Shown in pieces: positions 1-10,347 of a stretch of DNA of 64,000 nt. The stretch spans positions 248,001 through 312,000 of the forward strand of contig NZ_QRGR01000003.1 in the NCBI RefSeq assembly GCF_003367245.1, given 5' to 3'. The position numbers and the translations under genes were made by a program. The DNA comes from Pontibacter diazotrophicus. GTDB lineage: Bacteria; Bacteroidota; Bacteroidia; Cytophagales; Hymenobacteraceae. The notes below the pieces were generated by a model. That model did no database searches. It was not told the origin of the DNA and saw only the letters and a list, made by a program, of their open reading frames with translations. Position 1 is the stretch's first letter. The number at the start of each line of letters is the position of its first letter.

Positions 1-160
1 TTAAAACTTACAAATAGTTGATAAGGTTATTTAGCAGCTAATCAGCAAGAAAAACATTGTTTTCTGATATGGCTGGCTCCCCTGGCATGAACAGATAATC
101 AATGTTGACATACCGGTTTTACTGGCTTGATTCTAATATCACTATGTATGGCTAATATGG
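1..160. other. Intergenic left edge, no gene seen
   Basis: AT-rich sequence downstream of the minus-strand membrane protein gene. I see no open frame with coding character and no clear terminator hairpin. The window edge may cut a neighbouring gene's upstream region. Confidence 0.5.
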
Positions 161-766
161 CTAAAAATCTAGGTTCTGGTACATCATCCAACTGCCATAG
201 AAAATACAGATCAGCGACGACACTATAACGATACCAGACCGGAAGGTTCTGTTAATTTTCATGCGTTGGGTAAACGGAATGCTAAACAGACCCGCCGCAA
301 TGAACATTCCGACGATAGAACCCACGCCAAAGACAAGTAGGTAGGTTATTCCTAACACGATGTCACTGATTTCACTCATCACCAGCAGTACCAAAGCGCC
401 GCTACCAGCCAGGCCATGCAACAGGCCAACAGTATACGCCACACTGTGCTGGTAGCGGGCAACGCCTGATCCGGCAAAATTGCGCCTGTTCGCTAGCCTG
501 CTGATGCCCATTATGATTAACATCAGCCCAACAAAGGCTTCAAAATAACCTGAGCTCAGAAAAGTAGCACGACTCAAAAGAATTACCGAACCTACTATAA
601 CAAGTGTGGTTGTATGGCCAAGGCCCCAGTAGACCCCATCCTTCACCGCCAGTACCAGGCTATCGCGCTTCGTGATGATATTACCAACAGCAATCAGGTG
701 ATCTGCCTCAAAGGCATGCCCCATGCCCACCAGCGCTGCAAATAATATGGGCAAGAGTGCTTCCAT
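161..766 (-). CDS. UreH/NiCoT-like membrane protein (possible nickel/cobalt permease)
   Basis: A 201-residue integral membrane protein with about six hydrophobic segments. Near the N-terminus is HAFEADH (residues 17-23), which fits the H-x4-D-H signature of the NiCoT/HupE/UreH group, where these residues in the first helix bind divalent metal during transport. A second His-containing helix follows (WGLGHTTT, around residue 48). It is shorter than the eight-helix NiCoT permeases (about 330 residues) and closer to compact UreH-like proteins. The ATG at 766 directly precedes the first helix, and no better start is seen. No urease, hydrogenase or cobalamin genes are nearby, so the metal is unknown. 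It stands alone, divergent from gltB. Transport is inferred from the family. Confidence 0.75.
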   Translation of the reverse strand: MEALLPILFAALVGMGHAFEADHLIAVGNIITKRDSLVLAVKDGVYWGLGHTTTLVIVGSVILLSRATFLSSGYFEAFVGLMLIIMGISRLANRRNFAGSGVARYQHSVAYTVGLLHGLAGSGALVLLVMSEISDIVLGITYLLVFGVGSIVGMFIAAGLFSIPFTQRMKINRTFRSGIVIVSSLICIFYGSWMMYQNLDF

Positions 767-1267
767 CAGAAAAGGTAAAGTGTTGCCATTTGGCTATTAC
801 TTTTCAATAATACTTAACAATTTGTCAAAATACAACAGGAAAGATAAACATATCACTTTTTACATTACCTCTCAGATCTTCTTACAGCTATTGTGACTAT
901 AGTTAGATATTGGGCACTTATTTCGGGGAAGAGTAGTTATAGGTTCAGCTGTAAGGATGTTTGAACAACAGCTAAGCAGGACTTACACTTTATGTCTTTG
1001 AAGCGTACCTCATGAGGTTGAGTAATTTACATTTTCTAACAAAAACTCAAAATTTTAAACTTTGCGAACCTGGCAATAGTTTGTCCTGATAGGCACCTGC
1101 ATTTTTACACTTATTTATATAAAGCACATGTTTTTTGCTGATTTTTCATCTAAAAACGTAGTTCTAATACGATATCTACAAGGAATAATTTGTTTTTTGG
1201 CGATTCCTGTAGTAAATTATGCATTCGTTTACACAAATAAGTAAATGTTTACCTCAGTTAATGTTAG
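767..1267. other. Divergent intergenic region upstream of gltB
   Basis: About 500 bp, AT-rich, between the divergent membrane protein and gltB. It must hold both promoters. AAACTTTG at 1057-1064 is one base from the Bacteroidota -7 consensus TAnnTTTG, but I could not pair it with a convincing -33 TTG. No gene, RNA or repeat is seen. Confidence 0.4.
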
Positions 1268-4200
1268 ATGAATCAAGATAATACAATAAATCCAGGATTG
1301 TACAGATCCGAGTTTGAGCATGATGCCTGCGGAGTGGGATGTGTCGTAAACCTGAACGGTAAGAAAGCGCACAGCATCGTGAAAGATGCCCTGACCATGC
1401 TAACCAATATGGAGCACCGTGGTGCTACCGGAAGTGATTCTGAGACAGGTGACGGTGCCGGGATTCTGGTACAGTTACCGCACGAGTTTTTCAAAAAACA
1501 GCTGGACGAGTTTGCTATTCAACTTCCTCAGCCTGGCTTCTATGGTGTGGGGATGATTTTCTTTCCGTCGGTGTACGAGGTAAGGGATAAATGCCGCCAG
1601 ACCATGAACCAGTGCATCCGCAAGATGGGCTTTGATCTGCTAGGCTACCGTTTAGTACCTGTAAACGGACGCGTACCTGGGCATGAGTCCAAAGCGGTAG
1701 AGCCTTATATAGAGCAGGTATTCGTTCAACCAGTTGATCCGAATATAAAGGAGGATGAGCTGGAGCGTAAACTCTTTGTGCTACGCAGCCTGATAACACA
1801 CGAAATCAAGAAAACAGTAAGCGGCGAGAACGGCACCTTCTTTATTGCCAGTCTCTCCTCCCGCACTATTATATATAAAGGGCAGCTCAAGACCGACCAA
1901 GTAGAGAAGTATTACCACGACCTCCGCCATCCTGACTTCAAATCTGCTCTGGCGGTAGTGCACTCCCGTTTCTCCACCAACACCTTCCCTAACTGGAAAC
2001 TGGCACAGCCATTCCGTTTTATCGCACACAACGGCGAGATCAACACAATTAAGGGAAACGTAACCAAGATGAAGTCGAAGGAGGCTTTGATGTACTCTCC
2101 CCTGTTCACAGAAGAGGAGATGAAGTGGCTGTTGCCTATCACGAACCCGGAGAACTCTGACTCTGCTAACCTGGATGCGATGGTGGAACTGCTGACATTA
2201 GCCGGAAGGCCCCTCCCCCACGTGATGATGATGCTGGTGCCGGAAGCCTGGCAGGACAATCCTTTCATGGACCCGTACAGAAAAGCTTTCTATAAATACC
2301 ATGCTTCCCTGATGGAGCCCTGGGATGGCCCTGCCGCCCTGTTCTTTACCGACGGTAAGCAAATCGGCGCCACACTGGATCGCAATGGTCTGCGCCCTGT
2401 GCGTTTCTGCGTGACAAAGCAAGGCCGCCTGATCATGGCATCAGAGGCAGGTGCGCTCCCTGTAAACCCCAAAGATGTGGTGCGACGGGGAAGACTGCAA
2501 CCGGGCAAAATGCTGTTGGCTAACCTGGAGGAGAACAAGATTTATGAGGACGAGGAGATAAAGCGCATCGTTTGCGACGAAAAGCCTTACTTCGAATGGA
2601 TTCAGCAAAACCGTATTAAGCTGCACCAGCAGCCGGAGCCTAACTTCTGTCTGAATGAGGTATTGCCGGACGAACTGCTGCAGAAGCAAAAGGCATACGG
2701 CTATACCGCCGAGGACCTAAAGCTGATCATCAAACCAATGGCGACCACAGGCAAAGAGCCTTTGGGCAGCATGGGTTCTGATGCGCCGCTGGCAGTACTG
2801 TCGCTGCAAAGCCAGCACGTGTCCAACTACTTTAAGCAGCATTTTGCACAGGTGAGTAATCCACCCATCGACCCTATCCGCGAACGCCTGGTGATGTCGC
2901 TTTTCACTCGTTTAGGAGAGTCGCTTAATGTGCTGGATGAAACTCCTGCTCACACACGCCAGATACATATTTCGCACCCGGTGCTCAGCCACGGGGATTT
3001 TAACAAGATCATCAACCTTGGCTCAGAGGGCTTTGAGCACGCATATATAAACGCCACTTTCCCTACCACAGAAAAAGGGGCGCTGCAAAATGCACTTGAC
3101 ACTATATGTGAAGAGGCGGAAGCAGCGGTACGCGACGGAAAGAAGATACTGATTATCTCTAACCGTGCCATTGGTCCAACCTGTGCCGCTATACCTTCGC
3201 TTTTAGCTGTAGGTGCCATTCACCATCACCTAGTGCACAAGCGCATACGGACGAAAACAGGATTGGTGGTTGAAGCCGGAGATGCATGGGAAACACACCA
3301 TTTCGCTACTATCATAGGGTATGGTGCCAGCTGCGTGTATCCGTATATGGTGTATGACACGATTCAGAGCCTGCTACAGCAGCAAAAGCTCGATACTTCT
3401 GTGCCTTTTGCAGCCTACGCTGATAACTTTATATATGCTGTCGGAAACGGACTGCTGAAGATTCTCTCCAAGATGGGTATCAGTACGCTGCAGTCGTACC
3501 AGAGCGCCCAGATTTTTGAGTGCCTGGGCTTTGGGCAGGAAGTAATACAGAAATGCTTCAAAGGCACAACCAGCCGCCTGGAAGGATTGAACTTCGAGGA
3601 TCTGGAGAAAGAGGCGCTTATCAAGCACCAGTCTGCTTATCTGGAGGAAAACAGCCTGCTGGAAACAGGTGGCTTCTTCCAGTGGAGAAGAAGAGGCGAA
3701 GAACACCTGCTGCGTCCGGAGATCATTCACCTGCTGCAGAAGTCTACGCGGCTGAATGACTTTAAACTATATCAGGAGTACTCCCAGCATGTGCGCAAGC
3801 ACCAGGAGTCAACCATCACGCTGCGTAACCTGTTCGAATTCCGTAAGCGCCAGTCGGTGCCAATTGAAGAAGTAGAACCAGCAGAAACTATACTCAAGCG
3901 CTTTGCCACCGGGGCAATGTCTTTTGGTTCCCTCTCGCATGAGGCACACAGCACACTGGCCATTGCCATGAACCGCATCGGCGGCAAGAGCAACAGCGGC
4001 GAAGGTGGCGAAGACGAGGCGCGTTATGTTGTAAAGCCTAACGGCGACTCTGAACGCTCTGCGATCAAGCAAGTAGCCTCCGGCCGTTTCGGGGTGACAA
4101 GCCATTATCTGGCAAACGCTGATGAAATACAGATAAAGATAGCACAGGGTGCCAAGCCAGGAGAAGGCGGGCAGCTACCTGGTCATAAAGTTGACGGCTG

Positions 4201-5770
4201 GATTGCACGGGTGCGTCATTCTACACCGGGCGTGGGCCTTATTTCGCCACCGCCACACCACGACATCTACTCGATAGAGGATCTGAAGCAGCTGATTTAT
4301 GACCTGAAAAACGCTAACCCGAACGCCAGAATCAATGTGAAGCTGGTAGCAGAGGCTGGTGTGGGTACTATTGCAGCAGGTGTGGCCAAGGCAAAAGCGG
4401 ATGCCATAATGATTTCCGGTGCCGATGGAGGTACTGGTGCAAGCCCGCTGAGCTCTATCCGACACGCTGGTTTGCCATGGGAAATCGGTTTGGCAGAAGC
4501 GCACCAGACACTGGTAAAAAACAACCTGCGCAGCCGTGTGGTGCTGCAAACAGACGGTAAGCTGATGACCGGCTATGACCTTGCTGTAGCAACTCTCTTA
4601 GGTGCAGAAGAATACGGTGTGGCCACCGCCGCGCTTATTGCAGAAGGCTGTATTATGATGCGCAAGTGCCACATGAACACCTGCCCTGTGGGTATTGCTA
4701 CGCAAAACCCGGAGCTGCGGCAGCTGTTTACTGGTGAGCCGGAATATGTAGTAAACCTGTTCCAGTTTATGGCAGAAGAGCTAAGGCAGGTGATGGCCTC
4801 GCTGGGCTTCCGGACTATTAACGAGATGGTGGGACAAAGCCAGGTGCTGAAAGTACGAAACGACCTGAACCACTGGAAGCTAAAGAACCTGAACTTCGCC
4901 CCTATCCTGCACAAGGAGGTAGTGCCGAACAACGTAGGTATCTACAACCAGATTCACCAGGTGCATGATATTGAGCAGATACTGGACAGAAAGCTTATCC
5001 GTGACTACAAGAAGGGAAAAACGGAGGTAGAACACCGCATCATCAACGTAGACCGTACGGTAGGCGCGATGCTCTCTTACGAAGTTTCCGTGAAGCACGG
5101 AAAAACAGGGTTACCGGAAGACAGCTTCACGGCTACCTTCCATGGCTCTGCCGGACAGACATTCGGAGGTTTCCTTGCCCCTGGACTTACCTTCAGGCTT
5201 GTTGGGGAAGCCAACGATTACCTTGGCAAGGGCTTGTCGGGTGGCAAGCTGATTCTGCAGCCGTTTGAGGGCACCACTTATGTGGCGCATGAGCACATCA
5301 TTACCGGTAACGTGGCCTTATATGGTGCTACCTCTGGTACTGCCTATATCAACGGTATGGCAGGAGAACGTTTCTGCGTCCGTAATTCCGGTGCAGAGGC
5401 AGTAGTGGAAGGCATAGGCGACCACGGGTGCGAATACATGACTGGCGGAAAGGTGCTGGTGCTTGGTTCGGTAGGTAAAAACTTTGCGGCTGGTATGAGC
5501 GGCGGTATGGCCTACGTCTATGACCCTGCGAATGCTTTCGCAGATCAATGCAACCTCGACATGGTGGACCTGGAGCAACCGAATGAAGAAGACCTGGCCT
5601 GGATAGAGCAGAAGCTGAAGGAGCATGCGTTCTATACCGGCAGTGTGCTGGCAGAGCAAATGCTGAATGCCTGGCATGCCGACCAGAAGTTCTTCCAGAA
5701 GGTGATGCCACACGACCTGAAGAAGGCATTAAAAGTAAAAGAAAGTGAAATGCTTAAAGAAGTAGCCTGA
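1268..5770 (+). CDS. gltB: Glutamate synthase (GOGAT), large subunit
   Basis: Catalyses reductive transfer of the glutamine amide to 2-oxoglutarate, giving two glutamates, together with the GltD subunit. At 1500 residues it has the usual alpha-subunit length. Domains in order: a class II glutamine amidotransferase domain whose catalytic Cys follows a 20-residue propeptide (DACGVG, C21); a central domain (about 480-760); the FMN-binding barrel (about 830-1200) with 3Fe-4S cysteines C1128, C1134 and C1139 in CIMMRKCHMNTC; and the C-terminal GXGXG beta-helix (about 1260-1450). The Cys-1 propeptide should be removed to expose the nucleophile. Its stop codon overlaps the gltD start by one base (TGATG), so the two are translationally coupled. 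With an ammonium transporter elsewhere in the window this serves nitrogen assimilation. Confidence 0.98.
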   Translation: MNQDNTINPGLYRSEFEHDACGVGCVVNLNGKKAHSIVKDALTMLTNMEHRGATGSDSETGDGAGILVQLPHEFFKKQLDEFAIQLPQPGFYGVGMIFFPSVYEVRDKCRQTMNQCIRKMGFDLLGYRLVPVNGRVPGHESKAVEPYIEQVFVQPVDPNIKEDELERKLFVLRSLITHEIKKTVSGENGTFFIASLSSRTIIYKGQLKTDQVEKYYHDLRHPDFKSALAVVHSRFSTNTFPNWKLAQPFRFIAHNGEINTIKGNVTKMKSKEALMYSPLFTEEEMKWLLPITNPENSDSANLDAMVELLTLAGRPLPHVMMMLVPEAWQDNPFMDPYRKAFYKYHASLMEPWDGPAALFFTDGKQIGATLDRNGLRPVRFCVTKQGRLIMASEAGALPVNPKDVVRRGRLQPGKMLLANLEENKIYEDEEIKRIVCDEKPYFEWIQQNRIKLHQQPEPNFCLNEVLPDELLQKQKAYGYTAEDLKLIIKPMATTGKEPLGSMGSDAPLAVLSLQSQHVSNYFKQHFAQVSNPPIDPIRERLVMSLFTRLGESLNVLDETPAHTRQIHISHPVLSHGDFNKIINLGSEGFEHAYINATFPTTEKGALQNALDTICEEAEAAVRDGKKILIISNRAIGPTCAAIPSLLAVGAIHHHLVHKRIRTKTGLVVEAGDAWETHHFATIIGYGASCVYPYMVYDTIQSLLQQQKLDTSVPFAAYADNFIYAVGNGLLKILSKMGISTLQSYQSAQIFECLGFGQEVIQKCFKGTTSRLEGLNFEDLEKEALIKHQSAYLEENSLLETGGFFQWRRRGEEHLLRPEIIHLLQKSTRLNDFKLYQEYSQHVRKHQESTITLRNLFEFRKRQSVPIEEVEPAETILKRFATGAMSFGSLSHEAHSTLAIAMNRIGGKSNSGEGGEDEARYVVKPNGDSERSAIKQVASGRFGVTSHYLANADEIQIKIAQGAKPGEGGQLPGHKVDGWIARVRHSTPGVGLISPPPHHDIYSIEDLKQLIYDLKNANPNARINVKLVAEAGVGTIAAGVAKAKADAIMISGADGGTGASPLSSIRHAGLPWEIGLAEAHQTLVKNNLRSRVVLQTDGKLMTGYDLAVATLLGAEEYGVATAALIAEGCIMMRKCHMNTCPVGIATQNPELRQLFTGEPEYVVNLFQFMAEELRQVMASLGFRTINEMVGQSQVLKVRNDLNHWKLKNLNFAPILHKEVVPNNVGIYNQIHQVHDIEQILDRKLIRDYKKGKTEVEHRIINVDRTVGAMLSYEVSVKHGKTGLPEDSFTATFHGSAGQTFGGFLAPGLTFRLVGEANDYLGKGLSGGKLILQPFEGTTYVAHEHIITGNVALYGATSGTAYINGMAGERFCVRNSGAEAVVEGIGDHGCEYMTGGKVLVLGSVGKNFAAGMSGGMAYVYDPANAFADQCNLDMVDLEQPNEEDLAWIEQKLKEHAFYTGSVLAEQMLNAWHADQKFFQKVMPHDLKKALKVKESEMLKEVA

Positions 5771-7227
5771 TGGGAAAAGAAGATGGATTTTTGAAATATA
5801 ACCGGGAGCTGCCAAAAGCACGCGATCCGAAACAAAGAATAAACGACTCAAACGAAATATACACTGAATTTCCGGAGGAAAAGACAAAGATACAGGCTGC
5901 CCGCTGCATGGACTGCGGCGTGCCTTTCTGCCACAACGGCTGTCCTTTGGGTAATCTGATACCGGATTTCAACGATGCCGTGTACGATGGCGAGTGGGAA
6001 CGTGCCGCGCAGATACTGTACAGCACGAATAACTTCCCGGAGTTCACGGGCCGCATCTGCCCTGCTCCCTGCGAGTCCAGTTGCGTATTGTCTATCAACA
6101 AGCCAGCTGTAGCCATTGAGCACATCGAGAAAGCCATTGCGGAGAAGTCGTTTGAACTGGGGCTTGTAAAAGCGCAGCCTCCCGTGCGCCGGACAGGCAA
6201 AAAGGTAGCTGTTATCGGCTCCGGACCTGCTGGTCTGGCAGCCGCAGCCCAGTTGAACCAGGCTGGCCACATAGTGGATGTTTACGACAAAGACGATAAG
6301 GCCGGAGGGCTGCTGCGTTACGGTATACCTGACTTCAAGCTGGAGAAGTGGACGATAGACCGCCGCCTGTCTGTGATGGAGGAAGAAGGTGTCCGTTTTC
6401 ACTTAGGTGTTGAAATCGGAAAAGACATTAGCCTGAAAAAGCTACAACGGAAGTATGACGCCGTGCTGCTTGCCATTGGTTCTACGAAGCCAAGAGTACT
6501 GGATATCCCTGGTAACCACCTGAAAGGAATTCATTTTGCCATGGATTACCTTACGCTGCATAACCGAAGAGTGGCTGGGGAGGATATACCTGCGGAAGAA
6601 GACCTGTATGCCCGCGACAAACATGTGCTGGTAGTCGGCGGTGGCGACACCGGATCTGACTGCGTAGGAACGGCCAACAGGCAATTCGCAAAGTCTGTTA
6701 GCCAGCTGCAGTATCGTACGATGCCTTCCACGGTGCGCCCTCCAGACAACCCTTGGCCTGAGACGCCGATGACCTACTCCTCCACCAGTTCACATGAAGA
6801 AGGCGGAGAGCGTAGCTGGGGCTGGCTTACGAAAGAGTTTATTGGTGACGAGAACGGGCATGTAACAGGCCTGAAGGTGGTGGAACTGGAATGGAAAAAT
6901 GGCCGTGAGTATACCGAGAAAGCTGAAAGCGAAAAAATACTGCCTTGCGACCTGGGCCTGATTGCCATTGGTTATGAGCGCCCGATGCACGATGCTTTCA
7001 AAGCCAGTTTCGATATAGAGACAGACCAGCGAGGGAATTTTAAACTGCAGGACTGGCAGACAAATGTGCCGGGCATATTCGCTGCCGGAGACTCCTTCCG
7101 TGGGCAGTCGCTCGTGGTGTGGGCTATTTCTGACGGACGGGAAGCAGCACGCGCCATTGACATTTACCTGATGGGTGCCTCTGAGTTGCCTTCCAAAGAG
7201 CTCTCCAAGCTGGTACTGAACAGCTAA
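5770..7227 (+). CDS. gltD: Glutamate synthase, small subunit
   Basis: The 485-residue beta subunit takes electrons from NADPH and passes them through FAD and two 4Fe-4S clusters to GltB. Visible motifs: N-terminal cluster cysteines C46, C49, C54, C58 and C97, C101, C105; the FAD-binding GSGPAG at 150-155; and a second Rossmann motif GGGDTG near 289 for NADPH. The C-terminal GDSFRGQSLVVWAISDGREA element closes the FAD site. The ATG overlaps the gltB stop by one base. A 27-bp perfect palindrome downstream ends the operon. Length and domain order match the family, and nothing is missing. Confidence 0.98.
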   Translation: MGKEDGFLKYNRELPKARDPKQRINDSNEIYTEFPEEKTKIQAARCMDCGVPFCHNGCPLGNLIPDFNDAVYDGEWERAAQILYSTNNFPEFTGRICPAPCESSCVLSINKPAVAIEHIEKAIAEKSFELGLVKAQPPVRRTGKKVAVIGSGPAGLAAAAQLNQAGHIVDVYDKDDKAGGLLRYGIPDFKLEKWTIDRRLSVMEEEGVRFHLGVEIGKDISLKKLQRKYDAVLLAIGSTKPRVLDIPGNHLKGIHFAMDYLTLHNRRVAGEDIPAEEDLYARDKHVLVVGGGDTGSDCVGTANRQFAKSVSQLQYRTMPSTVRPPDNPWPETPMTYSSTSSHEEGGERSWGWLTKEFIGDENGHVTGLKVVELEWKNGREYTEKAESEKILPCDLGLIAIGYERPMHDAFKASFDIETDQRGNFKLQDWQTNVPGIFAAGDSFRGQSLVVWAISDGREAARAIDIYLMGASELPSKELSKLVLNS

Positions 7228-7614
7228 CCCCTGTTGCAATGTATTAGTGCCGGTTTATCTGGACTGATAGCTTTTCCGGTGCGCCTTAAACTGCGCCATT
7301 TGTATTAAAACAGAAAAACCGCTTTGTCTTCTGAGACAAAGCGGTTTTTCTGTTTTAATACTGCAATGTTGTCCTTCATTTACCCTTGGCCTCAGAACAC
7401 ATGCCCGTCTTCCTTCCCTCCATAAAAGAGGCACAATGCCTGCTCGTTACAAAATTTCAAGTGATTAAATACTTTTTCATCATCTACACACTGCCATGCA
7501 GCCTCCCAAAACGTATAAGTAGTTTTAATAGACTAATCCCATCCTTTCAACTCTTTTATGGCAGTATCACTACGCATTTATATTGCTTTTTAAGAAGCGC
7601 ATCCAACTTAATGT
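7228..7614. other. Intergenic region gltD-cphA
   Basis: About 390 bp. It holds the strong gltD terminator (7302-7361) and then an AT-rich stretch that must contain the cphA promoter. An 82-codon open frame here has no coding character. No clear -7 box was found. Confidence 0.5.
7302..7361 (+). terminator. Long perfect-palindrome terminator after gltD
   Basis: Perfect 27-bp inverted repeat (arms 7302-7328 and 7335-7361) around a 6-base loop. The core is GCTTTGTC/GACAAAGC flanked by A-run and T-run arms (AAAACAGAAAAACC and its complement). The A/U runs are part of the stem, so the structure can act in both directions. It lies about 75 bp after the gltD stop. Confidence 0.9.
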
Positions 7615-10251
7615 ATGAAAATAGCAGAGCTTAGAATTATGCGTGGTCCTAACTACTGGTCCATCAAGCATCCGAAAATAATTGTTCTGAAACTGGACCT
7701 GGAGGACCTGCAGGACACCCTTACAAATGAAGTGCAGCACCTGGCGCAAAAACTTGAGAAGCTCTTCCCGGGCATGTACAAACACCGCTCCTCAGTAGGC
7801 ACAGAGGGAGGCTTTTTCCGGTTAGTGCACGAGGGCACCACCTTTAGCAAAGTGGTGCAGCACATTGCACTCGAACTTCAGACAATGGCTGGTATGGAGT
7901 GCGGGTATGGCAGGCGGTATGCAGCGAATGAGCCGGGTATGGACTGGGTTGTATTTTCTTATCAGCAGGAGCGGGCCGGAGAGTATGCAGCCGAAGCGGC
8001 TGTGCGCATCACAGAAGCACTCGCCAGCGGAGAAAGAGTGAGCGTGATTCAGGATGTGGCCAAGCTACACCAGATACGGGAAGACGAATACTTTGGTCCC
8101 AGCACAGAGGCCATCATACTGGAGGCTGTTTCACGAAACATTCCTTATATCCAGAATAGGAAAAGCGACCACATACACCTGGGCTACGGAGTACATCAGC
8201 AGCGTATTCAGGCCGCTATGTCGAATAAGACATCCTTCTTCGCAGTGGAATGTGCCGGTGATAAAAACACCACAAAACTGATTTTAGACGACGCTGGTAT
8301 TCCGGTGCCACAGGGCCATATTGTGTATGATGCCGCTGAACTGGAGGCAGCTGTGGAAGAGCTTGGCTACCCCATTGTAACGAAACCACTGGATGGCAAC
8401 CAGGGCAAAGGCGCCAGCATTAACCTTCAGACCTGGAAAGACGCGCTGAAAGGGCTCGCTGAGGCGAAGCGTTTCTCTAACGCCGTGATGGTAGAGCAGT
8501 TTATCCAGGGCGACGATTACCGTATGCTGGTAATTGACGGCAAGTTTATAGCTGCTGCCAGACGCACACCAGCCATGGTGACCGGAGACGGGCAGTCTAC
8601 CATCAGGCAGTTGGTGAATGCCGTTAACAAAGATCCACGCCGTGGCGTGGGCCATGAGAAAGCGCTGACACATATTAAGATAGATAAAATAACAAGAGGT
8701 ATCCTGCGGGAAAAGGGGCTTACGTTACAGTCGGTGCTATCAGCCGGAGAAACACTGTACCTCAAGAACACCGCTAACCTGAGTACAGGCGGTACCGCCA
8801 CAGACGTAACGGATATCGTGCACCCTTACAACGTGCTGATGGCCGAGCGGATTGCCGGCATTATCGGGTTAGACATCTGCGGTATTGATGTAATGACTTC
8901 AGATATTGCCATACCACTCCCTGAAACAAGAGGCGCCGTGATAGAAGTAAACGCTGCTCCGGGTTTGCGCATGCACATCTCCCCTACCGAAGGCTTGCCA
9001 CGTAACGTGGCTGACCCTATCATCAACATGCTGTTCCCATACGGCTGCCCATCCCGCATCCCGATTGTAGCGGTAACAGGCACGAATGGTAAAACCACCA
9101 CCACCCGCCTGATAGCACACATGCTGAAGTTTAAAGGCAAAAAAGTGGGCTTTACTACAACAGACGGTATTTACATACAAGACAGAAAAATAGTGAAAGG
9201 CGACACCACCGGTTCCTTCAGCAGTGAGTTTGTGCTGAAAGACCCGACTGTGGATTATGCTGTGCTGGAGTGCGCCCGTGGCGGCTTGCTGCGCTCAGGA
9301 CTTGCGTTTACGCAGTGCGACATCGGCATCGTAACGAATGTATCAGCGGATCACCTCGGCCTGAAAGACATCAACACTGTGGAGGACATGGCTAAAGTGA
9401 AAGCTGTTATTCCTAAAACTGTTTGCCCGGACGGCTACGCCATCCTCAATGCCGACGACGATCTTGTCTATAACATGGCAATCGGCTTACGATGCAAAGT
9501 TGCTTACTTCAGCATGGATGAAGAAAACTTCCGCATCAAGGAGCATATATCGAAAGGAGGACTGGCTGCCGTTTTTGAAGACGGCTATATCTCTATCTTT
9601 AAAAACACCTATAAGATTCGGGTGGACCGCGTGGCGGACGTGCCGCTTACTTTCGGGGGCAAGGCCAGGTTCAACATTCAGAATGTGCTGGCTGCCACGC
9701 TAACAGGTTACATCGCCCACCTCGAGGTAGGTGAGATAAAGACGGCGCTGCGCACCTTTATTCCATCAGCGGAAACCACACCGGGCCGCATGAACCTGTT
9801 TCACCTGCCAAAGTGTAATGTGCTGATTGACTATGCCCATAATGCTGCAGGCATGGAGGCTATCAGCGACTTTATCAGTCAGATGGAGGGATACCCTAAG
9901 ATTGGCATAATAGCAGGTATCGGAGACAGGCGCGACGAAGATACGCGGGATGTTGGAAAAATTGCCGCTTCGGTGTTTGACGAAATTATAATCCGGCAGG
10001 ACTCTGACTTGCGGGGCCGCAATGGTAAAGAGATAAACAACTTACTGAAAGAGGGAATTTTTTCGGTGAAACCAGAGATGGAGCCCAAAGAAATAAGTCA
10101 GGAAGCGCGCGCACTTGCCTACGCGCTGGAATATGCTCCGGAGGGCGCCTTTATCACACTTCTAGCCGAGAACATATCCGAAGCGGTTAAAATGGTGGAA
10201 AGCTTCCGGATTATTCAGCACCGCAAACAGGCAACAGATCAGCTGACCTGA
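7615..10251 (+). CDS. cphA: Cyanophycin synthetase
   Basis: ATP-dependent, non-ribosomal polymerisation of L-aspartate and L-arginine into cyanophycin, an insoluble nitrogen store. The 878-residue length matches the family. An N-terminal CphA domain opens with RGPNYWSIKHP. An ATP-grasp domain follows (about 200-480, with VEQFIQGDDYRMLVIDGK and the EVNAAPGLRMH metal/ATP loop). The C-terminal Mur-ligase-like domain carries the P-loop GTNGKT at 489-494 and later DYAHN. The grasp domain adds Asp and the Mur domain adds Arg. The ATG at 7615 gives the conserved N-terminus. No cyanophycinase (cphB) or isoaspartyl dipeptidase lies beside it, so degradation must be encoded elsewhere if the polymer is recycled. 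It appears monocistronic. Confidence 0.95.
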   Translation: MKIAELRIMRGPNYWSIKHPKIIVLKLDLEDLQDTLTNEVQHLAQKLEKLFPGMYKHRSSVGTEGGFFRLVHEGTTFSKVVQHIALELQTMAGMECGYGRRYAANEPGMDWVVFSYQQERAGEYAAEAAVRITEALASGERVSVIQDVAKLHQIREDEYFGPSTEAIILEAVSRNIPYIQNRKSDHIHLGYGVHQQRIQAAMSNKTSFFAVECAGDKNTTKLILDDAGIPVPQGHIVYDAAELEAAVEELGYPIVTKPLDGNQGKGASINLQTWKDALKGLAEAKRFSNAVMVEQFIQGDDYRMLVIDGKFIAAARRTPAMVTGDGQSTIRQLVNAVNKDPRRGVGHEKALTHIKIDKITRGILREKGLTLQSVLSAGETLYLKNTANLSTGGTATDVTDIVHPYNVLMAERIAGIIGLDICGIDVMTSDIAIPLPETRGAVIEVNAAPGLRMHISPTEGLPRNVADPIINMLFPYGCPSRIPIVAVTGTNGKTTTTRLIAHMLKFKGKKVGFTTTDGIYIQDRKIVKGDTTGSFSSEFVLKDPTVDYAVLECARGGLLRSGLAFTQCDIGIVTNVSADHLGLKDINTVEDMAKVKAVIPKTVCPDGYAILNADDDLVYNMAIGLRCKVAYFSMDEENFRIKEHISKGGLAAVFEDGYISIFKNTYKIRVDRVADVPLTFGGKARFNIQNVLAATLTGYIAHLEVGEIKTALRTFIPSAETTPGRMNLFHLPKCNVLIDYAHNAAGMEAISDFISQMEGYPKIGIIAGIGDRRDEDTRDVGKIAASVFDEIIIRQDSDLRGRNGKEINNLLKEGIFSVKPEMEPKEISQEARALAYALEYAPEGAFITLLAENISEAVKMVESFRIIQHRKQATDQLT

Positions 10252-10347
10252 GTCGTGTCGTACCACAGCAGTAGCGGAAAATTTAAACAATCAGGCTGCT
10301 TTGGCTGTAAACTTATGTAGTAACATACATTAAGACGACACAAACCT

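Noticed and set aside
7386..7634. An 82-codon open frame before cphA
   Set aside because: It overlaps the cphA start, has no similarity I recognise, and lies mostly in the promoter region.
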